This document shows positions 1 through 9,925 of a stretch of DNA of 64,000 bases, piece after piece. The translations under genes were made by a program, and so were the position numbers. The notes beneath the pieces are model-generated. The model had not been told where the DNA came from, did no database searches, and was given only the letters and a program-made list of their open reading frames with translations. Origin of the DNA: Verrucomicrobiota bacterium (lineage in GTDB: Bacteria; Verrucomicrobiota; Verrucomicrobiia; Verrucomicrobiales; Akkermansiaceae); assembly GCA_017301995.1 (NCBI GenBank), contig JAFLEH010000003.1, forward strand, positions 248,001 through 312,000, read 5' to 3'. How positions within the stretch are numbered: position 1 is the first letter of the stretch; the number at the start of each line of letters is the position of its first letter.

Positions 1-329
1 ACCTCGGTAGTTCCGGAAAACGCCTCTTTGCCCGCGGTCGCGGCCGTCAACCGGAAAACATACTTACCCGGCCGCTCGGCGGTCGCCCAGGTAATGCCGG
101 CATTCGGCCGCTCGATCTCAACACCTCCGGGACCACCAACCAAAGACCACGAAAGTCTCGCGTCCTTCCAGTCCGGCCGGGGGTGCGCCGCCAGCAACAT
201 CTTGCCGGGAAGTATGGCATAATACCCCCGCCCGATGCCGACCGGCGGTTGGGGCTTTGGCTCATCCTTCGCTGTGATCGTTGCGTAGGTTAGGATGAAA
301 ACCATCAACATTGGGAAATATGATTTCAT
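1..329 (-). CDS. Secreted protein with PKD/Ig-like start (partial, cut by left edge)
   Basis: An open frame starts at the ATG at 329-327 and runs off the left edge, giving about 109 residues. Residues 1-20 (MKSYFPMLMVFILTYATITA) form a Sec signal peptide. The following part (LSWSLVGGPGGVEIE, then GITWATAERPGKYVFRLTAA) has the rhythm of a PKD or Ig-like beta-sandwich, like the PKD-like module in the GH127 protein encoded at 2330-4993. It starts only 20 bases after the stop of the GH127 gene at 350-2239, so it probably belongs to the same operon. The catalytic or binding part, if any, lies outside the window, so the function is unknown. The reading frame and signal are clear; the domain call is tentative. 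Confidence 0.7.
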   Translation of the reverse strand, partial: MKSYFPMLMVFILTYATITAKDEPKPQPPVGIGRGYYAILPGKMLLAAHPRPDWKDARLSWSLVGGPGGVEIERPNAGITWATAERPGKYVFRLTAATAGKEAFSGTTE

Positions 330-349
330 CGGATCGTGGTGGGAGATTG

Positions 350-2239
350 TCACCTGGCGGCACGCCAATAGAGCGAATACCGCCGATGGTGTAGCTGGTA
401 GAACGGAACCAGCGGGACCAGGCCGCCGTCTGCGGTGGTGGCGGTGAATGCGGATGGGCCACCCGTCCCCACTTGGATCGAATCCTCGCTGAGGGTCTTC
501 AAGTCGGGCGCCTTGATGGCAGGCAGCGCATGGAACGCGGTCTGGTTGGTGACCACGTCCGAATCGGGCATGGACTCCTTGCCAAGATCGCCCGCCAAGA
601 GGACCGGACCGCGGAAAAAGGATACCAGAGCCGGATCGTCCATCGCGGCACGCGTGCGAATTCTCATCGGCAGACGCAGGGATATTCTGTCGGAGTCTTT
701 CCAAGCGCGTTGCAGGACAAGCCAGGAACCTGACCTTACACCCGGTGTTGGGACACCATTGACCGATACTTCCGCAGAACCGGCGAGCCAACCGGGCATG
801 CGGAAACGCAGCGCTGCAACAACGGGCGTCGGGCACTCCATCTCAAATCGAATGGCATCGCCAACGGGAAAATCGGACTTCTGGACGAGAGTGCATCCCA
901 ACTCCGGAACCAGAACGCGGGAGGGCAGGTACTGGCAGATCCAAACTCCCTTCGGCGATGTGAAATACGCTCCTTGGGCATAACGCGCCGTGTTCTCGAT
1001 TCCCGTTCCGGTACAACACCAGAAACAGTCATCGTGTTTGCCATATACTTTGAAGCGTCCCGGCTGCGCGGCAACGTGGTAGGTGGTCTGGCCCTCGGGG
1101 GCGATCGAGGCAAGGATGTGGTTTACCAGCGCATGCTCGTGAAAGTCGGCATACCGGGCGTCTCCGGTGCGCTCGAACAGCAGACGGGCAAGACGGATCA
1201 TGTTGTGCGTGTTGCAGGTTTCTCCCGTTAGATCGGAGAGATCCGCGGTCTCTACCCCCGGATCGCCGAACTTCTCGTCGAACGCATTCCCACCAAAAGC
1301 GAACAAACGCTTGTCCGCAACCTGACCAAAGAAGAACCGCGCCGCCGGCATCAACCGGGGATCGTCAAGAAAATCGGACGCGACGACCAACGATCTCGCC
1401 TGGGGAATGTGCGTGTTTGCGTGAAGCCGTGCCAACCGATCCTCGCCCCGCGCAAGGGGACCGATAAACCAGTCGCGCAGGAAAACCCTCGCGGCGGTCA
1501 AATGCCTCGGATTTCGCGTTAGCCGGTAAACATCGAGAAAGGCCTCCGCGATGCCGCCGAACTCGTTGACCGGATTTCCCTTGTAGTTGGTTAGTGTCAT
1601 CTTCTCCAGGACATCCGGAGACAGCCGCTCGATCCGTCCGGCAAAGTGATCGGCCATGGCGATGGCCATTTCGCGGGCGCGCGGATTGCCGGCATGCTCG
1701 TGGGCGTCCAGCAAACCGGCCATGATCTTGTGGATCGTATAATAAGGCGCCCAGACACCGTTGAACGGATCCTTTTCCAATTTGTCGAACTCGGATCGGG
1801 GAAACGCCGAAAGATAGCCATCGCCCAACGCCAACTGGCATTCCGCCAACGCATTCACCATGAGATCGACCCTGTCTTTGAAGGCAGCATCGCCGGTGGC
1901 CGCGTACATCAGCGCGCAGGCACTTAGATAGTGCCCGGTGAAATGTCCGCGCAATCCGCAGCCGGGCGCCTCCCACCCGCCCAACGGCATGGCCTTCGAT
2001 GAAATTCCGGCGTTGACCCGGAAGTTGTGCACCAACCGGTCCGGATCGTATTGGAGGAGCAACTTCCGGTGCACGTCCTGGCGTAGTTTGAACGGACCGT
2101 CCAACAAGCGCATCCGCGAAAGCGGAACCTCGGTTAGGGCCTCGTCCGCACGCACGTCGGCGGCCGCGACCAAGACCATTATCCCCAATACGAGCCGTGA
2201 CAGCCGGACAAACGTTGCTTTCGTCGTGGATATTCGCAT
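350..2239 (-). CDS. GH127 family beta-L-arabinofuranosidase (DUF1680)
   Basis: Secreted glycosidase of 629 residues, expected to release terminal beta-L-arabinofuranose. The chosen ATG (2239) is preceded by AGGAG five bases upstream and by a signal peptide (VRLSRLVLGIMVLVAAADVRA). The longer frame upstream lacks these. GH127 enzymes use a zinc-bound cysteine nucleophile. The matching motifs are visible: Glu-Thr-Cys near residues 340-342 (TGETCNTHN) and the Cys-Cys pair near 408-409 (CFWCCTGTGIENTARY). The length is normal for the family. The gene lies 90 bases downstream of a second, divergent GH127 protein; a possible sigma-70 promoter is in the gap. Family assignment is strong. The exact linkage specificity (GH127 versus the related GH146) is inferred. 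Confidence 0.9.
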   Translation of the reverse strand: MRISTTKATFVRLSRLVLGIMVLVAAADVRADEALTEVPLSRMRLLDGPFKLRQDVHRKLLLQYDPDRLVHNFRVNAGISSKAMPLGGWEAPGCGLRGHFTGHYLSACALMYAATGDAAFKDRVDLMVNALAECQLALGDGYLSAFPRSEFDKLEKDPFNGVWAPYYTIHKIMAGLLDAHEHAGNPRAREMAIAMADHFAGRIERLSPDVLEKMTLTNYKGNPVNEFGGIAEAFLDVYRLTRNPRHLTAARVFLRDWFIGPLARGEDRLARLHANTHIPQARSLVVASDFLDDPRLMPAARFFFGQVADKRLFAFGGNAFDEKFGDPGVETADLSDLTGETCNTHNMIRLARLLFERTGDARYADFHEHALVNHILASIAPEGQTTYHVAAQPGRFKVYGKHDDCFWCCTGTGIENTARYAQGAYFTSPKGVWICQYLPSRVLVPELGCTLVQKSDFPVGDAIRFEMECPTPVVAALRFRMPGWLAGSAEVSVNGVPTPGVRSGSWLVLQRAWKDSDRISLRLPMRIRTRAAMDDPALVSFFRGPVLLAGDLGKESMPDSDVVTNQTAFHALPAIKAPDLKTLSEDSIQVGTGGPSAFTATTADGGLVPLVPFYQLHHRRYSLYWRAAR

Positions 2240-2257
2240 GCGGACTCCTGAATGAAC

Positions 2258-2287
2258 ATTCTTGGCCGTTCGATACCCGCAGGTCAA
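2258..2287 (-). promoter_or_regulatory. Possible sigma-70-like promoter upstream of GH127 gene
   Basis: Read on the minus strand, TTGACC is followed after 18 bases by AAGAAT, about 20 bases upstream of the ATG at 2239 and just before the AGGAG ribosome binding site at 2245-2249. It falls in the 90-base gap between two GH127 genes. The match to TTGACA/TATAAT is fair at the -35 and weak at the -10, so this is a prediction only. Confidence 0.3.
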
Positions 2288-2329
2288 TTGGAACGCGGAC
2301 TGCTCAATTGCATACATTTTGTGTTCGAT

Positions 2330-4993
2330 TTAGCGGTCCTTGATCCAAACCAACGAGCGCCCACCCCGGTTCAGACGGACGTGATTGGGAATGGCGGTCA
2401 GTTTCGATCCGTTGGCGAAGGTCCCCCGGATTACCATCACTCCGCCTAGCAAAACCGGATCCCACTCGGCGACCAGGGGCGAATCCGGCTTGAGCACCCC
2501 ATCCAGATTATTCCCATCCGCGGTCTCGATATTGTAAACAAGCGGTCCGTAACGCAGGGCGACACGTCCGATGTTCGCGGTCACTTTGTCGATGGTCTTC
2601 ACGCGCTGCACTTCGAGGGGAACGACCAGATCAACCTTGTCGCCAGCCTTCCATTCGCGGCTAATGACCGCATAGCCGTTCTCGATCTTCATATCTTGTG
2701 GCTTCCCATTGACCGAAATCGACAGGATTCCGTCCGCCCCCGGGACCGAATGATAGAGCCGGCTGACATCCCGCCGCGGCGCCCGAATGCGAAGGGCAAA
2801 CGCTTTTGGCTCCGCGGGATTCACGGTGATGGATAGATTGCCCTTCCATGGATAATCGTTACTCTGGATGATCTCCACATCGGTACCCGACACATCTTTC
2901 ACCCGCATTGTGCCCCCGATGAAGAGGTTCACGTAAAGATCCCTCGGTCCTCGGGCGTAAGTCCATTCCGGCAGCATCAGCAGGGTGCGCGGGATGTTTC
3001 CCACACAACACGGGCAGCCATGCCACGGGTAACGCTTTTCTCCGGAGTCCAACGCGTTGGTGTAGGTGAAATTCTCACCCGGAAGATCAATGCTTCCTAG
3101 AATGGCGTTGTATAAGGTCTCCTCATACAGATTGGCATACAACGATGCCTGGCGGGCAAGATTCATCGTATGTTGGAAGAACAGCTCACCGCAACCCGAG
3201 CAGGACTCGCAGTAGGCGCTATGGGGTAGCGAATAATCGCCCCCAAATCCCTCAGATGTCTCGCCGCTCCCCACGCCGCCGGTGATATAATATTTCCGGT
3301 GGACAATATTGGACCAAATCGATTCAACCGCGCTCTGATAGCCGGGATCGACGGTCTTCAGGGCGACATCCGCCATGGCATTGTAGGTGTAAACGGCCCG
3401 CACGGCATGGCCGAGAGCTTCGTATTGTTGGGTGACCGGAGCTTGCGACTGATCGTAGGATTCGCCACCGCCGCGCTGGTCGAGCAGATACTTGGCGAGG
3501 GCTACAAACCGATCACCCGACCCGGTTCCATCCCTTTCGTCAATCACCCGGGCGAGGCGAAGCAAAGCCTGCTCCATGGCCTGGTGGCCGTCGAACCATG
3601 CCTTCTTCGGCTCGGGTCCCAGATTGCGGTCCCAGCAGTCGGCGAGCCGAACCGCCGCATCCAACATGCGGGTGTCCTTGCCGTCGGTCAAATGATAATG
3701 GGCGATGCAGGCTTCGATGAAATAGCCACCGACATAACCCTCATGATCGGACCGGATCGTCCAGCGCGGAGGTTGTTTTCCCCGTTCATTGGCGTTGCCG
3801 AGAGTAAAGCGGGTCTGCAGATAGCCGTCCTGTTCCTGGGCTTCCAGAAGAATGGGTGTCCACTGATCGAGCGTTCTGCGCAGGGCCGCCTGGGATCTGG
3901 TCAAATCGACATCGCCTTGGGGATCCACCATAAGGGCCATGCAGATCGACTCGTAAGTGTTGAGAACGTAAGCGTTCGACCAAGGCGCGCCCACGTGCGG
4001 CTTGAACGGCCGACCCGCATTCTTGTTGCCCGATTCGACAAAGTTCCGGATGCCGCCTTCCTTGACCTCCGGATCGTCGAGCTTGGCCACACAGTGGGGA
4101 ATCCAACCACAAATGAGCGCCTTAACGCGGCTGTTCCATATCGGGCTGTCGATCTTGTAGGGACCGGTGAACACCGGTCGCATGTCGCTGGGCGCGGGGG
4201 TTGGTATCACTTCTACCACAAGCGTGTCGCTGCCGGCGAGTCCTTCTCCGGCGCTCGCTGATAGCTTGAGCACATAACTACCCGGGTCGGAGAATCGGGC
4301 GGTTGTTCGCACCGATCCGCCATTTTCAAAAGTCACCTTACCTGGGCCCGATTCCTTGGACCAAAGAACATCGTCACCACCGTTTTTGATCTCTCCCGCC
4401 AGCCATGTTTTGCCGGCCAGCACCACCGACCGATCAGGACCGGCCTCGACGCGTGGAGCGAATTTCGGCGACTTTCCGGAGTCCCGCACTTTCCACTCGA
4501 GGATGCCGGTGGAGGCGTCTCCCGCTCCATCGAACTCCAAACGGAGCTTGGTTGTGGTGACTTCATCGAAGGTTGTCACGTTGAACTTCTCCAGTTCCAA
4601 ACCGAGGCCCACCGCATTTTTCACCGGAACGAAGGCCGACCCATTCCAGAACGAAACGCGGCAAGCCTTGGGAATCCTGATTCCCTGTCCATCCATCCAC
4701 CAATAGACTTCCATCCGGTTGGTACTGATCGGTTTCGACCATTCATAGCAGACCCACTGCGTGCCTTTGGACGGCCAGTTTCCATAGCGGGGGTGGTCGT
4801 GATCGTTCGAGTTGCCCGGTTCGAACCCGTCGTTGATGGCGGCGAGAGTCTCGTGACCGGAAACAAACGAAGTGGAAGGCGTGGCGACGAGAGCAAGGTT
4901 AAATGCCTCTCGCCCGGATGAGACCGCGGCAAGCGGGATGACTGATAGAGCGAAGGAGGCAAAGGATAGGCGAAACATGGCAGAGGATTTCAT
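2330..4993 (-). CDS. Multi-domain GH127/GH146-type glycosidase with discoidin-like and PKD-like modules
   Basis: Secreted protein of about 887 residues from the ATG at 4993, which begins a signal peptide (MKSSAMFRLSFASFALSVIP). Order: signal; a discoidin-like beta-sandwich at about 25-175 (ATPSTSFVSGHETLAAINDG, QWVCYEWSKP); a PKD-like module at about 180-270 (EAGPDRSVVLAGKTWLAG); then a DUF1680 barrel. The DUF1680 active-site pattern is present as HSAYCESCSG (Glu-x-Cys) and WHGCPCCVGNIPRT (Cys-Cys). This arrangement suggests an arabinofuranosidase tethered to a carbohydrate-binding module. It is only distantly similar to the GH127 protein downstream, so the two probably cleave different linkages. 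No clear Shine-Dalgarno sequence precedes the start. A 154-base gap separates it from the upstream GH78 gene. Confidence 0.85.
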   Translation of the reverse strand: MKSSAMFRLSFASFALSVIPLAAVSSGREAFNLALVATPSTSFVSGHETLAAINDGFEPGNSNDHDHPRYGNWPSKGTQWVCYEWSKPISTNRMEVYWWMDGQGIRIPKACRVSFWNGSAFVPVKNAVGLGLELEKFNVTTFDEVTTTKLRLEFDGAGDASTGILEWKVRDSGKSPKFAPRVEAGPDRSVVLAGKTWLAGEIKNGGDDVLWSKESGPGKVTFENGGSVRTTARFSDPGSYVLKLSASAGEGLAGSDTLVVEVIPTPAPSDMRPVFTGPYKIDSPIWNSRVKALICGWIPHCVAKLDDPEVKEGGIRNFVESGNKNAGRPFKPHVGAPWSNAYVLNTYESICMALMVDPQGDVDLTRSQAALRRTLDQWTPILLEAQEQDGYLQTRFTLGNANERGKQPPRWTIRSDHEGYVGGYFIEACIAHYHLTDGKDTRMLDAAVRLADCWDRNLGPEPKKAWFDGHQAMEQALLRLARVIDERDGTGSGDRFVALAKYLLDQRGGGESYDQSQAPVTQQYEALGHAVRAVYTYNAMADVALKTVDPGYQSAVESIWSNIVHRKYYITGGVGSGETSEGFGGDYSLPHSAYCESCSGCGELFFQHTMNLARQASLYANLYEETLYNAILGSIDLPGENFTYTNALDSGEKRYPWHGCPCCVGNIPRTLLMLPEWTYARGPRDLYVNLFIGGTMRVKDVSGTDVEIIQSNDYPWKGNLSITVNPAEPKAFALRIRAPRRDVSRLYHSVPGADGILSISVNGKPQDMKIENGYAVISREWKAGDKVDLVVPLEVQRVKTIDKVTANIGRVALRYGPLVYNIETADGNNLDGVLKPDSPLVAEWDPVLLGGVMVIRGTFANGSKLTAIPNHVRLNRGGRSLVWIKDR

Positions 4994-5147
4994 GGATGTG
5001 GATTGTCGTGTGACGGCGATGAATGGGAGGCCCGGAACCGCATCGACCGCGGGCACCGGCAGCAATAGGTTCCGATTGGGACAATTCTTACACTCGGAAA
5101 GTAGGACCGTCATAATAAGAGATGTTCTCAAACCCGAACGATTTAGG

Positions 5148-8063
5148 TCAGGGTGTTTGATGGGGGGCCAGCGTGGACTCAAATTGGTGGCTGCCGGAAC
5201 CCACTTGCTGCTTTTGCCGTCCTGGCAGGAAGACGGTTGCGGTTGAATTTGGGGGAATCACGACTTCCAGGGTGATCCTTGCGCCGTCGCGCTTCCAGTG
5301 GCTGGAGATTGTACCGTAGGGACCGGTGTGGCTTGCCTTGACCCAGGTGATGTCGCCGACAATGGCGGGCCGGATGATCACATTCTTGAAGCCGGGTGCG
5401 CCAGGGTCAGGACGGATGCCGGCGAGCCCTTGATAGAGCCAGTTGTCGGCCGAGGTGAAACACGAGTGGATCTGCGACCAGTAGCCGTTCCATTGCTCCC
5501 ACATTGTCGTCGCTCCCTGTTCCATCATGTATCCCCAACCGGGATAGTCCTTCTTTTGGTAGATTCCGAGAACGAGGTCGTCGCGACCGATTCGGTTCAG
5601 GTATTCGAGCAGGATCAAGGTTCCCAACATGCCGGTGTCAAGATGGCCCCTGTTCTTCACGGCGATGCACTTCACCAGATTGTCCAGCACCGCAGGGCGC
5701 TCGGCTTCGGGGGTGACTTCCATCAGAAGCGGAAACGCATAGTAGATCTGCTCGTCGATCACATAGCGTTTGTTGGCGGCATCGAAGAAGGCAGCATGGG
5801 TGGCGGCTCGCACGGCGTCGGCGCGTTGGCGGGCGGATTTGGCTTTGGCATCGCGCCCGAGGGCCGCGGACATCCGCTCCACGAGTTGCCAGAGATGAAC
5901 GCGGAAGCAGTTGCAAAACAACTCGGCCATATCCTTGTTAGGCCAGTTCTGGGTGTCCATGCCGCGGCCGGGAGGAACCCAGTCGCCAATGAAGGTGAAT
6001 CCTCCGCCCCAGTCGCGCAGGACACCGTTTGTCGCGCGCGAATCGAGATACTCGCAATATTTCCTCGCGCCATCGAGATTTTCCTCCAACACCGACGGAT
6101 CGCCATAGTGCAGGTAGTGCTCCCAGGGAATGCGCGCGATGCCGCCCGGCCAAGGAGGGCCACCGCCCCCTTTCTCAAACGGCGGAGCGACATAGGGAAG
6201 GTAGCCGCGTCTCATCTCAAGCCCCAAGCGCCAATCCCCCGCCCATTTCTGATAGAACGTCGCCGCATCGAAGTTCATCATCATTCCTTGGATCGCCACC
6301 TGTCCGTCACCGTATCCCATCCGCTCCCGGGTTGGACAATCCACATAATAGGAGCCGAGGTTCAGGCACCGCTGTGTCCAGCGGTTGACCTCGTGGATCC
6401 GGTTGAGCAGGGAATCGGAACAAGCGAATGATCCCGCGTCCCGCATCGCACTCTCGACCAATAGCGCAACCGCGTCCTCCATCGCCGGCGCACGTTCGAT
6501 CCCTTCCACCACCACATAACGGAATCCGGCATAGTTGAACTTGTTCTGAAAGATCTCGCCGGGTCGTCCGCCGGAGACAAACTCGGAGGTCTGACGATAG
6601 GTTTGATAGGAATTGTGACCGCCACCGGTTCGGGGGAAGTCAACGCAACTCTGTCGGCTGATCGCAATATCCCCGATTGGCGAGGCATGGATGCCGTCGG
6701 GAAAGACCCGATCCGCGAAATGCAGGCGCACCAACCGTCCCGCAGGCAGATCCGGCATCTTCATCCGCAGCCATCCAGTTAGATTCCGGCCGAAGTCGAT
6801 CTCGTAGCGGCCCTCCGCCAACGCCGTGATCGAAACCGGGGGGAGCCTTTGCCCTATCCGGTTTGGCGGAGCGGAATGCCAGACACCTGCTCCTTTCGGA
6901 GCCGCAGCTTCCGCCACAGGCAACCATTCTGCCTGACTCGAACCTGTCTTTGCCCAGTCCGGAACATCAAGACGGGCGTCGATATGCTCGCCACCGAAAT
7001 TGTGCCAACTCCATCCGCCAATGTGGCTGATGTTGCTGGGGCGGCTCGTCCAGTCTGGTCCCGTACCAAAAACGAACGGCCTGCCGCCAACCGAGGCATC
7101 GAGTTGCGCGCGCAGCGCCAGGTGGTCGGCCCATCCCTTGGCCACCCAAATTCCAAGGCAGTTTCTGCCGGCTTTCAGCAACCGGGTCGCCTCGTAGGTC
7201 ACCACAAAAGTTCGGTCGCGTGTGTCCGCAACAGCGGGCATCAGCACATCTTCACCCACCTTTTCACCATTCACAACCAACTCGAAATAGCCCGGCGATT
7301 GGACGGTCACCAACGCGGATTCCGGCGCGGACGGTAGATTGAACTCTCCACGAAACCATGTGGCGCGAACTCCAGGGAGGGGTTGTGGTATGGCCAGCAT
7401 GTCGAAATCCCTCGCGCGCGACACTCCGGTCCGGCAATCGAGCGTGTAATCCACCACCAGTTCCTTTACGATGTTAGGCGCTGGATCCCCGCCGAGTTGG
7501 TTGAAGTCAACCCGGAATGGCAGTCGCTTTTCCTCCGCGACACGCCGCATCACCGCGGTCACATCCTTTTCCACCGCTCCGTCCAAAGTGCGGTAAACCG
7601 CGCGGTCCACCCGCAGGTCGGCGAGATTCGGCACAACCGGATCCTCCGGGGGAGCGATCCACTTCGCCGACCAATCCTCCGTGCGCAGCTTTCCCATGGT
7701 CCATCGGGCGCTTTCACTCCATGGCGAAACCGCGCCGTTCTGATCCCAGACCCTGACCCGCCAATGATAGGTCTTTCCGGACTGAAGAGCCGCCCCGCCG
7801 TACGGAATGGCGATGGATCGGTCCGACTCAACCTTACCGCTGTCCCACGCCCCGACGACCTCGATTTGATAGGCGGTTTGCATCATGCCCTCTTCGTCCG
7901 AATCGATCTTCCAACTCAGGCGCGGCTTCACACTATCCACGCCAAGCGGATTCCCGGTGGATTCGCAACGGAGACCCACGGGAATCGTCCCGAAAGCATC
8001 ATCGCAGCATGCCAACATGGAAACGGCGTGGACCGCAACGATTAGAAGTGACAGTCGTGTCAT
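5148..8063 (-). CDS. GH78 alpha-L-rhamnosidase with inserted DUF3395-like module
   Basis: Secreted 971-residue protein, expected to remove terminal alpha-L-rhamnose. After a signal peptide (LSLLIVAVHAVSMLACC, possibly a lipoprotein-type cysteine) comes the N-terminal GH78 region (GNPLGVDSVKPRLSW, TYHWRVRVWDQNG). The (alpha/alpha)6 catalytic region has DCPTRERMGYGDG at 575-587, with the expected general-acid Glu at 580, and MWEQWNGYW later as the likely general-base site. Unusually, residues about 140-228 form an extra module (DVTAVMRRVAEE, then GDPAPNIVKELVVDYTLD) that also occurs near the C-terminus of the GH29-like protein at 45487-47505. The gene is followed by GH127 and preceded by GH29 on the same strand. 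The family is certain; the role of the insert is unknown. Confidence 0.92.
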   Translation of the reverse strand: MTRLSLLIVAVHAVSMLACCDDAFGTIPVGLRCESTGNPLGVDSVKPRLSWKIDSDEEGMMQTAYQIEVVGAWDSGKVESDRSIAIPYGGAALQSGKTYHWRVRVWDQNGAVSPWSESARWTMGKLRTEDWSAKWIAPPEDPVVPNLADLRVDRAVYRTLDGAVEKDVTAVMRRVAEEKRLPFRVDFNQLGGDPAPNIVKELVVDYTLDCRTGVSRARDFDMLAIPQPLPGVRATWFRGEFNLPSAPESALVTVQSPGYFELVVNGEKVGEDVLMPAVADTRDRTFVVTYEATRLLKAGRNCLGIWVAKGWADHLALRAQLDASVGGRPFVFGTGPDWTSRPSNISHIGGWSWHNFGGEHIDARLDVPDWAKTGSSQAEWLPVAEAAAPKGAGVWHSAPPNRIGQRLPPVSITALAEGRYEIDFGRNLTGWLRMKMPDLPAGRLVRLHFADRVFPDGIHASPIGDIAISRQSCVDFPRTGGGHNSYQTYRQTSEFVSGGRPGEIFQNKFNYAGFRYVVVEGIERAPAMEDAVALLVESAMRDAGSFACSDSLLNRIHEVNRWTQRCLNLGSYYVDCPTRERMGYGDGQVAIQGMMMNFDAATFYQKWAGDWRLGLEMRRGYLPYVAPPFEKGGGGPPWPGGIARIPWEHYLHYGDPSVLEENLDGARKYCEYLDSRATNGVLRDWGGGFTFIGDWVPPGRGMDTQNWPNKDMAELFCNCFRVHLWQLVERMSAALGRDAKAKSARQRADAVRAATHAAFFDAANKRYVIDEQIYYAFPLLMEVTPEAERPAVLDNLVKCIAVKNRGHLDTGMLGTLILLEYLNRIGRDDLVLGIYQKKDYPGWGYMMEQGATTMWEQWNGYWSQIHSCFTSADNWLYQGLAGIRPDPGAPGFKNVIIRPAIVGDITWVKASHTGPYGTISSHWKRDGARITLEVVIPPNSTATVFLPGRQKQQVGSGSHQFESTLAPHQTP

Positions 8064-8142
8064 GGAAATTGGGAGCAGGATAGATCAGACGTCAAGGTGA
8101 GAAATATGGCAACCCGGCATGGAGGGCACCACCAAATGTCGG

Positions 8143-9918
8143 TTAGCGAACTGGGGTGAAAGTGATCGCTTCGAGACTGGATTTGTTGGGATTGCCCTCG
8201 CCCAGCGAGACGGCAACTCTGTGTTTCCCGGGCTTCGAGAAACGAATCACGCCGGTTGGATAGGATTGATACACATGGGTGGCGGCCTGCTGGTTTTGGA
8301 TCTTGAGCCCCTCCGAGGTGGTAACCGACCACACCGGTCGTCCTTCGCCTTTGTAGGTTAGGGAAACATGATAGTCACCGGCGGTGGCGACATCCACATC
8401 CCACTCGGCCGTTCCATCCGGCTTCCAGTCCGCGACCTGCAGGGCGAATTTCCATTCGCCGAACTTCTCCATCCAGTTGATCCGCTTGTAGGTGGCATCC
8501 CGAACCCGCGCGAACTCGCAGGACAGATGGGTCGGAATGTTGGGATGAATTCCGAGGGTCGCATCGATCTTCGGGGCCTTGGCGAAACTGACCTCGATCA
8601 AGCCGGCAAGGGAGGAAACAGTGGCCGCGTCGGCCGCGGAGGCGTCAAATGCGGTCCAGCCTCCGACACGCTTGACGGGGATCGGGACCCGTTTCCCATC
8701 CGTGGCACACAAGGTGGCACCCGCAATATCGCCGTCGATTCCGGATAGATAAATCATCCGGTCGGTAGGCCAATCGAAAACGACGAGATTGAGTGTGTTT
8801 CCGCTACGGGTGACATCGCCCCACGGTTGCGCGTGGCCCCAGGGAGAGGGACCCGCGCCATAGACCACGCCGGGATGTTCCTTGATCCACTTGCCGGACT
8901 CGACGAGATAGCCTGCGGCTTTGGTCGGGATCCGCCCCTTGCCGTCCGGTCCGACATTGAGCAGATAGGTTCCGCCACGGCCTACGGTGGACACCACGCG
9001 ATGAAGGACTTCCTTGGAGTCCTTCCAGTTCTGGTCATACCAGGCGTAGGACCACGAATCGTTGGTGGTGTCGCAGGTCTCCCACAAACCATCGTGGTTT
9101 TTCAACGGCACTTCCATGTCACCGAGGCTCTCGTAATCGCCCATGCCGTGGCCGATCCGCGAGCAAAGCATGGCTCTGGGTTGCTTTTTCCTAACCAACT
9201 CGGCCAGCGCCTTGACGTGTTCGGCAGGCATGTTGCCCGGCGTGTCGAACCACACATACGCGAGTTCCCCATAGTTCGAGCAGATCTCGTCCACCTGGGG
9301 ATAGCATTTTTCCTTGAAATATTGGTCGAACGAGGCGGGCGAGCCATCGTCGTTCTTGGCCGGTCCGCCGGAACCGCCCGGGGCGGTCCAATCCTGATTG
9401 TGCGAATAGTAGAACCCGAAGCCAAGACCCGCCGCACGGCACTCATCGGCCAGTTCCTTCATCGGATCGCGCGCGAAGGGGGTGGCGTCCACTATGTTGA
9501 AGGGATGCTTGGATTTGAACATTGCGAAGCCCTCGTGATGCTTTGAGGTGATGATGATCCATTTCATGCCCGCCTCCTTGGCGACGCGGACGATCTCCCT
9601 GGCGCTGAACTCGGATGGATTGAACTCCCTGGCGAGATTCATGTATTCCTCGCGCGGGATGTGCATCTGCCGGAGAATCCACTCGCCAATTCCATAGAAG
9701 GTCTTGTCTTTCCACTGCCCGCCGAGATGGGAGTAAAGCCCCCAGTGCATGAACATTCCATAATTGCCATCGCGGAAGAGCGCCGCCCGTTCGCTGGTCT
9801 CCACGCCACTCTTGGTGGAGCGGTCGCCCCACATTTGATCCATGGATTCCTCCGCCAAAGCGGGCAACACGCCCGACACAAGGGCAAGGGATGCTAGATA
9901 AGCCGTTGTCAGTTTCAT
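8143..9918 (-). CDS. GH29 alpha-L-fucosidase
   Basis: Secreted 591-residue enzyme predicted to hydrolyse terminal alpha-L-fucose with retention. The signal peptide is MKLTTAYLASLALVSGVLPALA. GH29 hallmarks follow: NYGMFMHWGLYSHLGG near 50, WIIITSKHHEGFAMF near 115, and AYVWFDTPGNM, where the Asp near residue 223 is the expected nucleophile. The last about 130 residues look like a beta-sandwich (YKGEGRPVWSVTTSEG), possibly carbohydrate-binding. The start is preceded by ACAACC directly before ATG rather than a Shine-Dalgarno sequence. It lies 7 bases downstream of the unrecognised gene at 9926-12454, indicating co-transcription. One of three full-length GH29 genes here, with low mutual similarity. 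Confidence 0.93.
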   Translation of the reverse strand: MKLTTAYLASLALVSGVLPALAEESMDQMWGDRSTKSGVETSERAALFRDGNYGMFMHWGLYSHLGGQWKDKTFYGIGEWILRQMHIPREEYMNLAREFNPSEFSAREIVRVAKEAGMKWIIITSKHHEGFAMFKSKHPFNIVDATPFARDPMKELADECRAAGLGFGFYYSHNQDWTAPGGSGGPAKNDDGSPASFDQYFKEKCYPQVDEICSNYGELAYVWFDTPGNMPAEHVKALAELVRKKQPRAMLCSRIGHGMGDYESLGDMEVPLKNHDGLWETCDTTNDSWSYAWYDQNWKDSKEVLHRVVSTVGRGGTYLLNVGPDGKGRIPTKAAGYLVESGKWIKEHPGVVYGAGPSPWGHAQPWGDVTRSGNTLNLVVFDWPTDRMIYLSGIDGDIAGATLCATDGKRVPIPVKRVGGWTAFDASAADAATVSSLAGLIEVSFAKAPKIDATLGIHPNIPTHLSCEFARVRDATYKRINWMEKFGEWKFALQVADWKPDGTAEWDVDVATAGDYHVSLTYKGEGRPVWSVTTSEGLKIQNQQAATHVYQSYPTGVIRFSKPGKHRVAVSLGEGNPNKSSLEAITFTPVR

Positions 9919-9925
9919 GGTTGTC

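Noticed and set aside
2240..2317. Longer N-terminus for the GH127 gene (start at 2317)
   Set aside because: The extra 26 residues have no signal character, whereas the internal ATG at 2239 has AGGAG and begins the signal peptide.
5298..6431. 377-codon plus-strand open frame opposite the GH78 gene
   Set aside because: Shadow frame: low-complexity composition, no recognisable domain, and the GH78 active-site motif is encoded on the other strand.
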